Origin: Vagococcus bubulae
GTDB lineage: Bacteria > Bacillota > Bacilli > Lactobacillales > Vagococcaceae
Assembly: GCF_003950315.1 (NCBI RefSeq)
Contig: NZ_NGJT01000005.1
Span: 61,012 to 125,011 of the forward strand
Length of the DNA: 64,000 nucleotides
Reading direction: 5' to 3'
Part shown: positions 18,136-26,669 of the stretch, one piece after another
Numbering within the stretch: position 1 is the first letter of the stretch
Layout of the letters: each line of letters starts with the position of its first letter
The notes under the pieces: model-generated
The model's input: only the letters and a program-made list of their open reading frames with translations
Told to the model about the DNA's origin: nothing
Database searches by the model: none
Position numbers and translations under genes: made by a program

Positions 18136-19290
18136 ATGGCGAATAAACAGGCACTCATATCTTTAAGTAAACATGTCACATTAGATTGGCTTACATCAGA
18201 AATTGATTGGTGTATCAGTAAAATTAGAAAAAATATGACTCGCTACGGGGAACACTTTCCATCTGCATGTGCAACCAATGGTGTATACAGAATAAAAGAC
18301 AATGACGATTGGACAAATGGTTTTTGGACAGGAATGTTGTGGATGGCTTACGAATGGACACACGAAGACTCTTTTCTAACATTGGCTAAGAAAAACATTG
18401 ATAGTTTTCAAAAAAGACTGGACGATCATTTTATTTTAGACCATCATGACATTGGCTTTTTATATAGTCTATCTGTTGGAGCTGGGTATAACATAACAAA
18501 AAATGAGCACTATAAAAAAGAATTAATACAAGCAGCTGATGTGTTAGCTGCACGCTTCCAAGAAAAAGGTGGCTTTATTCAAGCTTGGGGAAAATATGGT
18601 GACCCTAATGAATATAGATTAATTATTGATTCATTACTTAATTTACCTTTATTAATTGAAGCATCTCATCTCACCAACAACCCTAAATATAAAAATATTG
18701 CTCAAACTCACTATAAAACGCTCCTAAATACAGTCGTACGTGATAACTATTCAACCTATCATACTTTTTATTTTGATACCGAAACAGGATTGCCTACCTA
18801 TGGGGCCACTAGACAAGGAAATGCAGATGATTCTATTTGGGCTCGTGGACAAAGTTGGGCCATTTTAGGGATTCCTTTATTCGAACGATTAAATCCATCT
18901 CCTACTTACCCAACAATCTACCAACATATTGTTGATGTCTTTATTGATGGGCTACCTAAAGACTTAGTACCTTACTGGGATTATGATTTTAATGATAATA
19001 ATCCATCTGATAAAGATAGTTCTTCTTTAGCAATAGCTGCATCTGGCTTACTAGAAGCAGATAAACAAGCTGTTTATCCAAACGCAAAAGATTTAGCAAA
19101 AGGAATGATTTACCGTTTGGGACAAGATTACACATCAAAAGATGACCCTGAAAACGAAGGATTGTTGCTTCATGGTGTTTACTCTCATAAAGAGGGAAAA
19201 GGGGTTGATGAACCCAATCTATGGGGTGATTATTTTTATTTAGAAACTCTAATGAGCTTAGCAAACCCTAATTGGGAAAAATATTGGTAA
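18136..19290 (+). CDS. Unsaturated glucuronyl hydrolase, GH88
   Basis: Cytoplasmic GH88 enzyme that hydrates and opens delta-4,5 unsaturated uronic acid at the non-reducing end of glycosaminoglycan disaccharides. The two expected catalytic aspartates lie in LDHHDIGFLY and YRLIIDSLLNLPLL; DDSIWARGQSWAILG is the usual aromatic substrate-cleft segment. 384 residues, no signal peptide. The ATG at 18136 follows GGAGG at 7 bp; an in-frame ATG 24 bp earlier has none. It is followed after 13 bp by a GH35 beta-galactosidase. A second GH88 gene lies at 37239. The pairing with GH35 and AgaS suggests a galactosamine-containing substrate such as chondroitin disaccharide. Confidence 0.92.
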   Translation: MANKQALISLSKHVTLDWLTSEIDWCISKIRKNMTRYGEHFPSACATNGVYRIKDNDDWTNGFWTGMLWMAYEWTHEDSFLTLAKKNIDSFQKRLDDHFILDHHDIGFLYSLSVGAGYNITKNEHYKKELIQAADVLAARFQEKGGFIQAWGKYGDPNEYRLIIDSLLNLPLLIEASHLTNNPKYKNIAQTHYKTLLNTVVRDNYSTYHTFYFDTETGLPTYGATRQGNADDSIWARGQSWAILGIPLFERLNPSPTYPTIYQHIVDVFIDGLPKDLVPYWDYDFNDNNPSDKDSSSLAIAASGLLEADKQAVYPNAKDLAKGMIYRLGQDYTSKDDPENEGLLLHGVYSHKEGKGVDEPNLWGDYFYLETLMSLANPNWEKYW

Positions 19291-19303
19291 AGGAGAAATT
19301 GGT

Positions 19304-21082
19304 ATGCAAACTTTCAGCATAGAAAAAGAATTTTTACTAGATGGTGAACCCATGAAAATCATTAGCGGGGCCATTCATTATTTTCGTATGACTCCTAATC
19401 AATGGGAAGACAGTTTATTTAACCTAAAAGCATTAGGTGCTAATACTGTTGAAACATATATCCCTTGGAATATACACGAACCAACTGAAGGAACATTTGA
19501 CTTTAGTGGCATGAAAGATATAGAATCTTTTGTAAAATTAGCACAAAAAATGGGACTATATGTCATTTTGCGACCTTCTGTTTACATTTGTGCAGAATGG
19601 GAGTTCGGCGGCTTACCAGCATGGTTACTAAAAGATGGCATGATTCGTTTACGCTCAACTGATACCATCTTCATGGAAAAAGTAGCGAACTATTACCATG
19701 AGTTATTACCAAAGTTACGTCCTTTACAAATTACCCAAGGTGGCCCTGTTATCATGATGCAGATTGAAAATGAATACGGCTCTTATGGAATGGAAAAAGA
19801 CTATTTAATTGCGACTAAAAAGATAGTCGAAAGTTATGGTATTGATGTCCCTCTCTTTACTTCTGATGGATCTTGGAAAGAAGTATTAGATGCTGGCTCA
19901 TTAATTGATGAAGATGTTTTTGTCGCCGGTAATTTTGGCAGTCAGTCCATTCAAAATGCTGCAGTTTTAAAAGAATTCATGGCTGAACACAACAAGTCTT
20001 GGCCCATCATGTCCATGGAATATTGGGATGGTTGGTTCAATCGTTGGGGTGAAGATATTATTAAGCGCGATCCAAAAGATTTAGCGAATGAAGTGAAAGA
20101 CATGCTACAGCTAGGGTCTATTAACCTTTATATGTTTCATGGTGGGACAAATTTCGGATTTTATAATGGGTGTTCTGCTCGTGGTAATACAGATTTGCCA
20201 CAAGTAACAAGCTATGATTATGATGCTCTTCTTAATGAAAGTGGACAACCTACTGAGAAATATTATTTGGTACAGCAGGCGATTAAAGAAGTATGTCCTG
20301 ATGTTTGGCAAGCAAAACCACGAGTGAAACAACTCGTAAATCTAGGGTCATTTCCCATTCAAAAAAGTGTGTCATTTTTCCATACAAAAGATGATATGAT
20401 GACTCCTGTTTACTCTTCCTACCCTTTAACAATGGAAACAATTAGTAATGGATATGGCTATCTACTATATGATTTTGAATTAAAAAATTATCATCATGAC
20501 AATAAATTAAAAGTTGTAGAAGCTAGTGACCGGTTGAAGATTTATACTGATGGTTCACACTTAGCTACTCAGTATCAAGAGACAAATGGAAATGAGCTGA
20601 TATTAAATGGTGATAACAACAAAGAGACCATTAAAATGAGTATTTTAATCGAAAATATGGGACGGGTTAATTATGGGTATAAATTAAATAATCCAACACA
20701 AATGAAAGGTATTCGTGGTGGCGTGATGTATGATATCCACTTCCATCAAGGATTTAAACACTACCCTCTTACCATGTCTTCAGAACAATTAAACGCTATC
20801 GATTTCAATAAACAAAGTAATCCTAATCATCCCTCTTTTTACCAAACAACTTTCCACTTGGATGATATTGGGGACACTTATATTGATTGCTCAAATTATG
20901 GAAAAGGCGTCATCATCGTCAACGGAGTAAATTTAGGGCGTTATTGGAATCGCGGCCCTTATCTTTCCTTATACTGTCCAAAAGAATTTCTACATGTTGG
21001 TGAAAATGACATCATTATTTTTGAAACAGAAGGAAAAAATATCACCAATGTCTCCTTCTCAGACTCCCCTCTCTATCTATAA
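19304..21082 (+). CDS. bgaC: Beta-galactosidase, GH35 (BgaC type)
   Basis: Cytoplasmic exo-beta-galactosidase. The GH35 TIM barrel (residues 1-320) has the acid/base Glu157 in IENEYGSYG and the nucleophile Glu239 in SMEYWDGWF; ISGAIHYFR and AEWEFGGLPAWLL are family signatures. Two beta-sandwich domains follow (about 390-590, with NLGRYWNRGP near the end). 592 residues and no signal peptide, as in streptococcal BgaC, which prefers Gal beta-1,3 linked to GlcNAc or GalNAc. The ATG follows AAAGGAG. The shared operon with GH88 is unusual and suggests the locus handles two types of galactosaminyl disaccharides. Confidence 0.93.
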   Translation: MQTFSIEKEFLLDGEPMKIISGAIHYFRMTPNQWEDSLFNLKALGANTVETYIPWNIHEPTEGTFDFSGMKDIESFVKLAQKMGLYVILRPSVYICAEWEFGGLPAWLLKDGMIRLRSTDTIFMEKVANYYHELLPKLRPLQITQGGPVIMMQIENEYGSYGMEKDYLIATKKIVESYGIDVPLFTSDGSWKEVLDAGSLIDEDVFVAGNFGSQSIQNAAVLKEFMAEHNKSWPIMSMEYWDGWFNRWGEDIIKRDPKDLANEVKDMLQLGSINLYMFHGGTNFGFYNGCSARGNTDLPQVTSYDYDALLNESGQPTEKYYLVQQAIKEVCPDVWQAKPRVKQLVNLGSFPIQKSVSFFHTKDDMMTPVYSSYPLTMETISNGYGYLLYDFELKNYHHDNKLKVVEASDRLKIYTDGSHLATQYQETNGNELILNGDNNKETIKMSILIENMGRVNYGYKLNNPTQMKGIRGGVMYDIHFHQGFKHYPLTMSSEQLNAIDFNKQSNPNHPSFYQTTFHLDDIGDTYIDCSNYGKGVIIVNGVNLGRYWNRGPYLSLYCPKEFLHVGENDIIIFETEGKNITNVSFSDSPLYL

Positions 21083-21125
21083 AAAAAGAAGTCGAAGCAA
21101 TTATTCTGCCTCGACTTCTATTTTT
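21081..21125. terminator. Convergent terminator between GH35 and GntR genes
   Basis: AGAAGTCGA (21087-21095) pairs with TCGACTTCT (21111-21119), with A7 on one side and a T-rich run on the other, so it can serve both strands. It overlaps the stop codon of the minus-strand regulator. Confidence 0.8.
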
Positions 21126-21808
21126 GTTTTAAATGCCTTCCAATGCTTATAACTTACAATATATTCAGCCACACTATTATCCGTTAAATAAGTACACTTT
21201 TCTTGAAGCACAGCCGGTTCTCTAAAGCTCAGTCTTAGTTCATTTGTAATAAACGAATCGTCTGGAAAAACAATTTCATTCGTTTCAACAGATGCTTGTG
21301 TAAATAAATCAACGCCAAAATCATTTCTAACTCGGTCATAAATACTAATGTAATCGTCTAAATTTTGGCTAATAGGTTCTTTCATTAGTTTTTTAGGTAG
21401 ATGAGTCATCGTCAAAATAAATGGTACGCCTTCCGATGAACGAACACGCACTATTTTATAGTAACTATCTGTTTTAGCTAACTTTAATTTCTTTAAAATT
21501 TCTGAATGATTTTCTTGAGTAACAGATAATACTCGAGTTTCTTCTGTATCTATTGAATGATTTTCGATATCTGAAAATCGGACTGTTTGAGAAATTTTTG
21601 CTTTTGAAACAAACGTTCCTTTCCCTTGAATCCGGTAAAGATAACCCATTGCGGTTAATTCATTTAATGCTTTAACTGCTGTAATCGAGCTAACAGAATA
21701 TCGTTTTTTTATATCTGCTTCTGAATAAAATTTATCCCCTGGTACAAACACATGATTTCTTATTTCTTCCAATAAATCTTTTTTGATTTGTTGATATTTA
21801 GGAATCAT
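21101..21808 (-). CDS. GntR/HutC-family regulator of the hydrolase-PTS genes
   Basis: Second GntR regulator of the locus: winged helix (residues 1-70, KYQQIKKDLLEEIRN, VSSITAVKALNELTAMGYLYRIQGKGTFVS) and UTRA domain (about 90-230). 235 residues from the ATG at 21808, which has AAAGGAG 8 bp upstream; a longer frame to 21841 lacks a ribosome binding site. The sequence TAACATRTTA is found upstream of this gene, of the GH88-GH35 pair and of the PTS operon, making it the best candidate for this regulator's binding site. Confidence 0.87.
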   Translation of the reverse strand: MIPKYQQIKKDLLEEIRNHVFVPGDKFYSEADIKKRYSVSSITAVKALNELTAMGYLYRIQGKGTFVSKAKISQTVRFSDIENHSIDTEETRVLSVTQENHSEILKKLKLAKTDSYYKIVRVRSSEGVPFILTMTHLPKKLMKEPISQNLDDYISIYDRVRNDFGVDLFTQASVETNEIVFPDDSFITNELRLSFREPAVLQEKCTYLTDNSVAEYIVSYKHWKAFKTKIEVEAE

Positions 21809-21835
21809 CTTTTCACTCCTTTCAAAAATACGCCC

Positions 21836-21845
21836 TAACATATTA
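21836..21845. promoter_or_regulatory. TAACATATTA site in the GntR leader
   Basis: CTAACATATTAAGTTG resembles the site before the PTS operon (CTAACATGTTAAGTTA) at 14 of 16 bases. It lies 28 bp upstream of the regulator start codon and could mediate autoregulation. Confidence 0.5.
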
Positions 21846-21890
21846 AGTTGTTATTATAAATATACCTTATTTTTTTAATAAAATAAAGAA

Positions 21891-21904
21891 AGAAAGTGTT
21901 TACA
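21891..21904 (+). promoter_or_regulatory. Candidate cre over the PTS -35 box
   Basis: AGAAAGTGTTTACA matches the consensus TGWNANCGNTNWCA at 12 of 14 bases (T for C at the central CG and A for the first T) and covers the -35 element TTTACA. The lost central C makes it a weak call. Confidence 0.4.
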
Positions 21905-21952
21905 AATAGTATATTAAATGATATATTAATATTGTAAAAACCTAACATGTTA
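21899..21952 (+). promoter_or_regulatory. Promoter and TAACATGTTA operator of the mannose-family PTS
   Basis: TTTACA (21899-21904), 17 bp, TATATT (21922-21927), then TAACATGTTA (21943-21952) at about +10, the same position as in the GH88 promoter. Confidence 0.75.
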
Positions 21953-21986
21953 AGTTATCAACTTTAGTAAAATAGGAGGGGTTCAA

Positions 21987-22907
21987 TTGAGAGACATCAT
22001 TTTAATTAGTCATGGCGACATGGCTCAAGGTGTTAAACATAGTTTAGAAATGATTACAGGAAAACAACCATCTGTACATATTGTTTCATTAAAAGACGAT
22101 GGAGATGACAAGCAATTTAAACAAGATCTCATTAGTACAATGTCAACCATATCTGGAAAAGCACTCATCATCGCTGACTTACTAGGAGGAACGCCATGTA
22201 ATGTCGCATTAAAAGAATATGTTGACAATGAAAATGTCGAGATTATTGCCGGAATGTCACTTCCTTTGGTGGTAGAAGCCACTCTTAATGAGCAAGCAAG
22301 TACTAAAGAGCTTATTGGAAGCGCTAGACAAAGTGTTATAAATGTCAAAAACCAATTAGAAAAAAGCACACAAATTAAGGAACAAGAAGAAATTAATTTA
22401 GATCAATATGCTGAATTCAGAGGGAAAGAAAACATTGTGAATATCCGAATTGATGAACGGCTCATTCATGGACAAGTAGCTGGTATTTGGTCTACAAGTT
22501 TAAATACCCAACGCATCATTGTCATTAATGATGAAGCGGCACAAGATCCATTACAAAAATCTTCTTTACGAATGGCTGCTCCCACATCTATGAGGTTATC
22601 AGTATTGACAATTAAAGAGGCTGTTAAAAATATTAATTCGGGTAAGTATGGAAAACAACGTTTGTTCATTTTGTTCAAAAATCCTACTGATGTTTTACGT
22701 TTTATTGAAGAAGGCGGACATATTAACCGGATAAATGTTGGAAACATGAGTCACAAAGAAGGCGCTCGAGAAGTTACTAAAAGCATCAAAGTGACAAAAG
22801 ATGAAGAAGTTGTCTTTAAAAAAATTGCAGAGCATGGAGTTGATATTACAGCTCAACTTGTACCAAATGATCCAATCATCAATTTTATGGAAAAACTCAC
22901 TCGTTAA
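21987..22907 (+). CDS. PTS mannose/sorbose-family EIIAB fusion
   Basis: Cytoplasmic phosphotransfer protein. The EIIA domain (1-120) has the active His9 in LISHGDMAQGV and LLGGTPCNVA; a polar linker (about 120-148) leads to EIIB (149-306) with His161 in RIDERLIHGQVAGIW. The start codon appears to be TTG at 21987, five bases after AGGAGGGG; no ATG fits. AB fusions are known for the mannose transporter ManL, whereas galactosamine-type systems usually keep A and B separate. It begins an operon with EIIC and EIID. The substrate is inferred to be a GalNAc-containing disaccharide or galactosamine from the neighbouring hydrolases. Confidence 0.92.
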   Translation: MRDIILISHGDMAQGVKHSLEMITGKQPSVHIVSLKDDGDDKQFKQDLISTMSTISGKALIIADLLGGTPCNVALKEYVDNENVEIIAGMSLPLVVEATLNEQASTKELIGSARQSVINVKNQLEKSTQIKEQEEINLDQYAEFRGKENIVNIRIDERLIHGQVAGIWSTSLNTQRIIVINDEAAQDPLQKSSLRMAAPTSMRLSVLTIKEAVKNINSGKYGKQRLFILFKNPTDVLRFIEEGGHINRINVGNMSHKEGAREVTKSIKVTKDEEVVFKKIAEHGVDITAQLVPNDPIINFMEKLTR

Positions 22908-22935
22908 AAAATAAAGATTTAAAAGGAGGATAATC

Positions 22936-23739
22936 ATGCATAGTTTAGGAACATTTCAAATTATATTAATTACGATTTATGCTTTTATTGCTATTAACGA
23001 CTCTCTTATTTCAAATACATTAACACAACCAGCGATTGCTGGGATGATTTCTGGTCTTATTATGGGAGATTTAACAACTGGTTTAATGGTTGGTGGAACG
23101 CTTCAATTAATGCGTTTAGGGATTGCAGCGTTTGGTGGGGCATCTGTTCCCGACTACTTTACAGGGGCTGTACTGGGTACTGCATTCGCCATTATTTCAG
23201 GTAAAGGTGCCGAATACGGGATTGGGTTAGCCGTTCCAGTATCCTTACTGATGTTACAACTAGACGTTATTGCTCGCTTTTGTAATGTGTTTTTACTACA
23301 CAAAGTGGATACAGCAATTGAAAATCTACAAGTAAAGAAAATTTCTCGCTTAGTGTTATCTGGATCATTTCTTTGGGGATTCTCTCGTGCGATTCCAATT
23401 TTATTAATGCTTTTAATTGGAGATAATGCTGTTATCGCGATTACAAACGCGATTCCTGAATGGTTAATGAATGGTCTTAAAACTGCCGGTGGAGTATTAC
23501 CTGTTGTCGGAGTTGGAATTCTTTTACGTTACTTACCAACAAAACAATACATTCCGTTCTTATTACTAGGTTTCTTCTTTGCTGCTTATTTACAAGTACC
23601 TATGTTAGGGGTCACAATCATTGGACTAGTTGCTGCTATCTTAGTATTTAAACGTGACTCTGCAAAAGCTGCTAACGGAAATGCCACTGTAACAAGTCAC
23701 TCTACTAGTTTAGAAGGAGGTTTTGATGGAGATGAGTAA
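22936..23739 (+). CDS. PTS mannose/sorbose-family EIIC
   Basis: Integral membrane component of the sugar channel, 267 residues with about eight hydrophobic segments. Family signatures are ALIMGDLTTGLMVGGTLQL-like (GDLTTGLMVGGTLQLMRLG) and the internal PDYFTGAVLGTAFA. It has a strong AAAGGAGG ribosome binding site and overlaps the EIID start by 14 bp, so C and D are translationally coupled. It works with the preceding EIIAB and following EIID. Confidence 0.95.
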   Translation: MHSLGTFQIILITIYAFIAINDSLISNTLTQPAIAGMISGLIMGDLTTGLMVGGTLQLMRLGIAAFGGASVPDYFTGAVLGTAFAIISGKGAEYGIGLAVPVSLLMLQLDVIARFCNVFLLHKVDTAIENLQVKKISRLVLSGSFLWGFSRAIPILLMLLIGDNAVIAITNAIPEWLMNGLKTAGGVLPVVGVGILLRYLPTKQYIPFLLLGFFFAAYLQVPMLGVTIIGLVAAILVFKRDSAKAANGNATVTSHSTSLEGGFDGDE

Positions 23740-24535
23740 TAGTAAAAAATTAACTAAAAAAGATTTAACTACCATGAGTTGGCGTTATATTTTAGGAAGT
23801 CAGTTAAACTGGAACTATGAACGTATGATGAGTTCTGGATACTTATATGGTATCATGCCTGCTCTTCAAAAATTTTATGGCGACAATGATGAACAATTTA
23901 AAGATATGATGAGAACACATAATCAATTTTTCAATACTAACGCTATCTTTGGGAACTTAATCATGGGGATTGATGTAGCGATTGAAGAACAAGATGGATA
24001 TGCTGCAAAAGACACCATCGTCGGCTTAAAAACAGCTTTAATGGGATCGTTAGCTGGTGTTGGAGATTCACTATTTCACGTTATCTGGGGTACAGTATTT
24101 GGTTCTATTGCTGGTACATTGGCACAAAATGGTTCAGTTGTAGGATGTCTTATCTGGATCGTTGCAAACATTGCGTTATTATTTGGTCGTGCTGCTTTAC
24201 TTCCGATGGGTTACAAACAAGGGGTTAAGTTAGTTACGACATTAAAAGATAAACTAGCTGCTTTTACAAATGCTGCGACGATTTTAGGGGTCACAGTAAT
24301 CGGTGCCTTGATTCCTTCAGTTATCAAAGCAAGTGTTCCAATGGTTTATAAGAAAAACGGTGTTGAATTAGTTATTCAAGACACACTTGATTCTATCTTA
24401 CCTGCGCTAGTTCCTGTATTATTAGTCATGTTAACTTACTGGATGTTAGGTCAAAAGAAATTAAACTCTACACGTGTTATTTGGATTATTCTAATCCTTT
24501 CAATTGTATTAAGCGCTTTTGGTATTTTAGCCTAA
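23726..24535 (+). CDS. PTS mannose/sorbose-family EIID
   Basis: Membrane component of the same transporter. SQLNWNYERMMSSGYLYGIMPAL, YNT-like FFNTNAIFGN, and LMGSLAGVGDSLFHVIWGT are characteristic of EIID. 269 residues from the ATG at 23726, which lies five bases after AAGGAGG; an upstream TTG is in frame. It is the last gene of the operon and followed by a terminator. Confidence 0.95.
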   Translation: MEMSNSKKLTKKDLTTMSWRYILGSQLNWNYERMMSSGYLYGIMPALQKFYGDNDEQFKDMMRTHNQFFNTNAIFGNLIMGIDVAIEEQDGYAAKDTIVGLKTALMGSLAGVGDSLFHVIWGTVFGSIAGTLAQNGSVVGCLIWIVANIALLFGRAALLPMGYKQGVKLVTTLKDKLAAFTNAATILGVTVIGALIPSVIKASVPMVYKKNGVELVIQDTLDSILPALVPVLLVMLTYWMLGQKKLNSTRVIWIILILSIVLSAFGILA

Positions 24536-24554
24536 TATCATGTCACCTATTACG

Positions 24555-24599
24555 CCATTTAATGGTTCTGTTAAACAGAATCATTAGATGGGTTTTTTT
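24555..24599 (+). terminator. Terminator of the mannose-family PTS operon
   Basis: Hairpin of CCATTTAATGGTTCTG with CAGAATCATTAGATGG around TTAAA, followed by T7. Confidence 0.88.
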
Positions 24600-24682
24600 G
24601 TCTATCTAGTCACTCTTTTATCAAATGATTTCTCACATCAAAACGATGAGGTTCTGCTATAATAATGAAAAGGAGTGTTTAT

Positions 24683-25725
24683 ATGACGTATCTTAAAAAC
24701 ATATTTATTCAAAAAAAAATTGATGATTCTTTTCTTCGTCCTCTCGGTGCAGGTTTTGCAATGTTTATTACACTTCTATTTGCCGTTATTCTAGACGATA
24801 CAAAAATCGCAACCATTGGGATTATGGGCGCTTTTTCATACCTTTATTTTCAATATACTTCCGTATATCAAAATATACGATTCATATTTTTTCATGGTAT
24901 TAGTTTATATATTTCATTTACTATAGGCATTTACGCCGGGTTTCATCCTGAAACTATTCCATTTTTAATCAGTATCCTATCCTTTTTTTACTTTTTAGTT
25001 ACTAAATTATTTAATGTACCAAAACCTGATTATTTTTTCATTTTAATGTTGTTTGCAACAGGAACCAATCTAAGTGATATTCAGCATATTTTCACAACAA
25101 GTAATTATCTATTATTTGGTATTTTTGGAGCTCTCATCTCTGGTGGGGTAATTTCTTTCTTGTTAAAGCTTCCTCTAAAAAATTCCACTAAAAATTAGCC
25201 TAGCTTAACATTAAAAGATAACTATTATGTAATGATTTATAGAGATCCTGATATTATTTTAAAAGCCATACACTTTTCTTCCATTATTTTTTGTTCAGTT
25301 CAGCATATGTGTCAACTTTATTCAATGAACAAAATGGTTACTGGATTCTCATCATATCTGTCGCCATATTAGGTGGAGAAAAAATTGATGAAATTAGAAT
25401 AAGGTCTCATCAACGAATGATTGGCAGTATCATTGGACTAGCATTGGGAATTATTTTAATTAACTTAAACCTTTTTGAACTGCTAATTTATTTAATTATC
25501 GTCCTTTTAAATATCTGTGTGGTGTTCTTTGTTCCTAGAAATTACACGATTGCTAATTTTTTTACTAACCCACAAATTTTATTACTTAGTTCCTTGAATA
25601 CTACTTCTGTTAATCTTTCTCTTATCCCATATCGACTATTTAACACTATTGTTGGCATCAGTATTGTTTTAGTCCTCATGCTATTATTTGAGTATGGACT
25701 CTCTGTATCAAAGAGACAATATTAA
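24683..25725 (+). pseudogene. Disrupted FUSC / aromatic-acid-exporter-family membrane protein
   Basis: Two fragments together resemble one FUSC-family protein of about 345 residues. The first (24683-25198, 171 residues, ATG after AAAGGAG) carries five or six membrane segments and ends at a TAG. The same frame continues as sensible sequence (DNYYVMIYRDPDIILKAIHF) to about 25293. There GTTCA is tandemly duplicated (25293-25302); removing one copy restores the frame into the second half (SAYVSTLFNEQNGYW, then GGEKIDEIRIRSHQRMIG and further membrane segments). So a nonsense codon and a 5-bp duplication both break it. Family members export aromatic acids or related compounds; here function is presumably lost unless the halves act separately. 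Confidence 0.8.
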
Positions 25726-25743
25726 TTTTTTTAACTTCATCAC

Positions 25744-25795
25744 AATAATAACCTATTAAATCCTAAATAGAATAAGGATTTAATAGGTTATTATT
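25744..25795. terminator. Convergent 21-bp perfect hairpin between FUSC remnant and proC
   Basis: A perfect 21-bp inverted repeat (25744-25764 and 25775-25795) with a 10-base loop. It is AT-rich and lacks a long T-run, so it is a likely but not classical bidirectional terminator. Confidence 0.6.
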
Positions 25796-25845
25796 AGTTA
25801 TACATTTTGATTTAGCCATGCTTTAAGAAGCAGAGTCTTAAGTTG

Positions 25846-26649
25846 TTAGCTTAAACGTTTATTGCATTTTGATGCTGCTTGAACAGCATTAATAACAGCA
25901 GAACGGAATCCTTGATCTTCCAGCACTTTAACAGCTTCGATGGTGGTACCTCCAGGAGACGTAACCATATCTTTTAATTCACCTGGATGTTTCTTAGTTT
26001 CTAATACCATTTTTGCTGAGCCCAAAACGGTTTGTGCGGCAAATTCATAAGCTTGTTGACGTGGCATCCCCTCTAATACAGCACCATCTGCTAAAGCTTC
26101 AATAAACATGTAAACATATGCTGGTGCTGATCCACTTACACCAACCACTGCATCAATTAAATTCTCACTTACTAATTGAGCTTTTCCAAAACTATTGAAT
26201 ATTTCTAACACTTCTTTTTCTTCTGATTCTGAAACATTAGCATTACAAGCTAGTGCAGACATGCCTTCCCCTACTAATGCGGGTGTATTAGGCATGACTC
26301 TAACAACTTTATGCTGAGATGTTAATGCTTGTTCAATCGTTGAAATATTAACACCTGCCGCAACAGATATTAACACCTGACTTGTTGTTAAATTTTGTGA
26401 TAATTCTTTTAATAAATTAGGCAACACATAAGGTTTTACTGCAAATATAATCGTATCACTTTTTTCCGCTAGGTTCTCTGGTCCATCTGCTGGTGTAACC
26501 CCTAATTCCTTCACTAATTTTTCTACGATAGGTTGATAGACATCATAAATCAAAATATCTTTTGCTTCATATAATTTTGATTGAATTAACCCCTGAATCA
26601 TCGCACGTCCCATATTTCCTGTTCCATAAAATCCAATAGTTTTTGTCAT
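25846..26649 (-). CDS. proC: Pyrroline-5-carboxylate reductase
   Basis: Reduces delta-1-pyrroline-5-carboxylate to L-proline with NAD(P)H. Rossmann motif GFYGTGNMGRAM at the N-terminus, VIFAVKPY, RVMPNTPALVGEG, and the C-terminal SPGGTTIEAV that forms the pyrroline-5-carboxylate pocket. 267 residues, normal. It ends an operon with HypD, whose product is exactly this substrate, so here it serves hydroxyproline use rather than, or as well as, proline synthesis. The gap to the transporter gene is 20 bp. Confidence 0.96.
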   Translation of the reverse strand: MTKTIGFYGTGNMGRAMIQGLIQSKLYEAKDILIYDVYQPIVEKLVKELGVTPADGPENLAEKSDTIIFAVKPYVLPNLLKELSQNLTTSQVLISVAAGVNISTIEQALTSQHKVVRVMPNTPALVGEGMSALACNANVSESEEKEVLEIFNSFGKAQLVSENLIDAVVGVSGSAPAYVYMFIEALADGAVLEGMPRQQAYEFAAQTVLGSAKMVLETKKHPGELKDMVTSPGGTTIEAVKVLEDQGFRSAVINAVQAASKCNKRLS

Positions 26650-26669
26650 TATTCTATTCCTTTCTTATG

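Noticed and set aside
24683..25198. First FUSC fragment as a complete small membrane protein
   Set aside because: The same frame continues with family-like sequence past the TAG, and the second fragment completes the family, so a broken gene explains both better.
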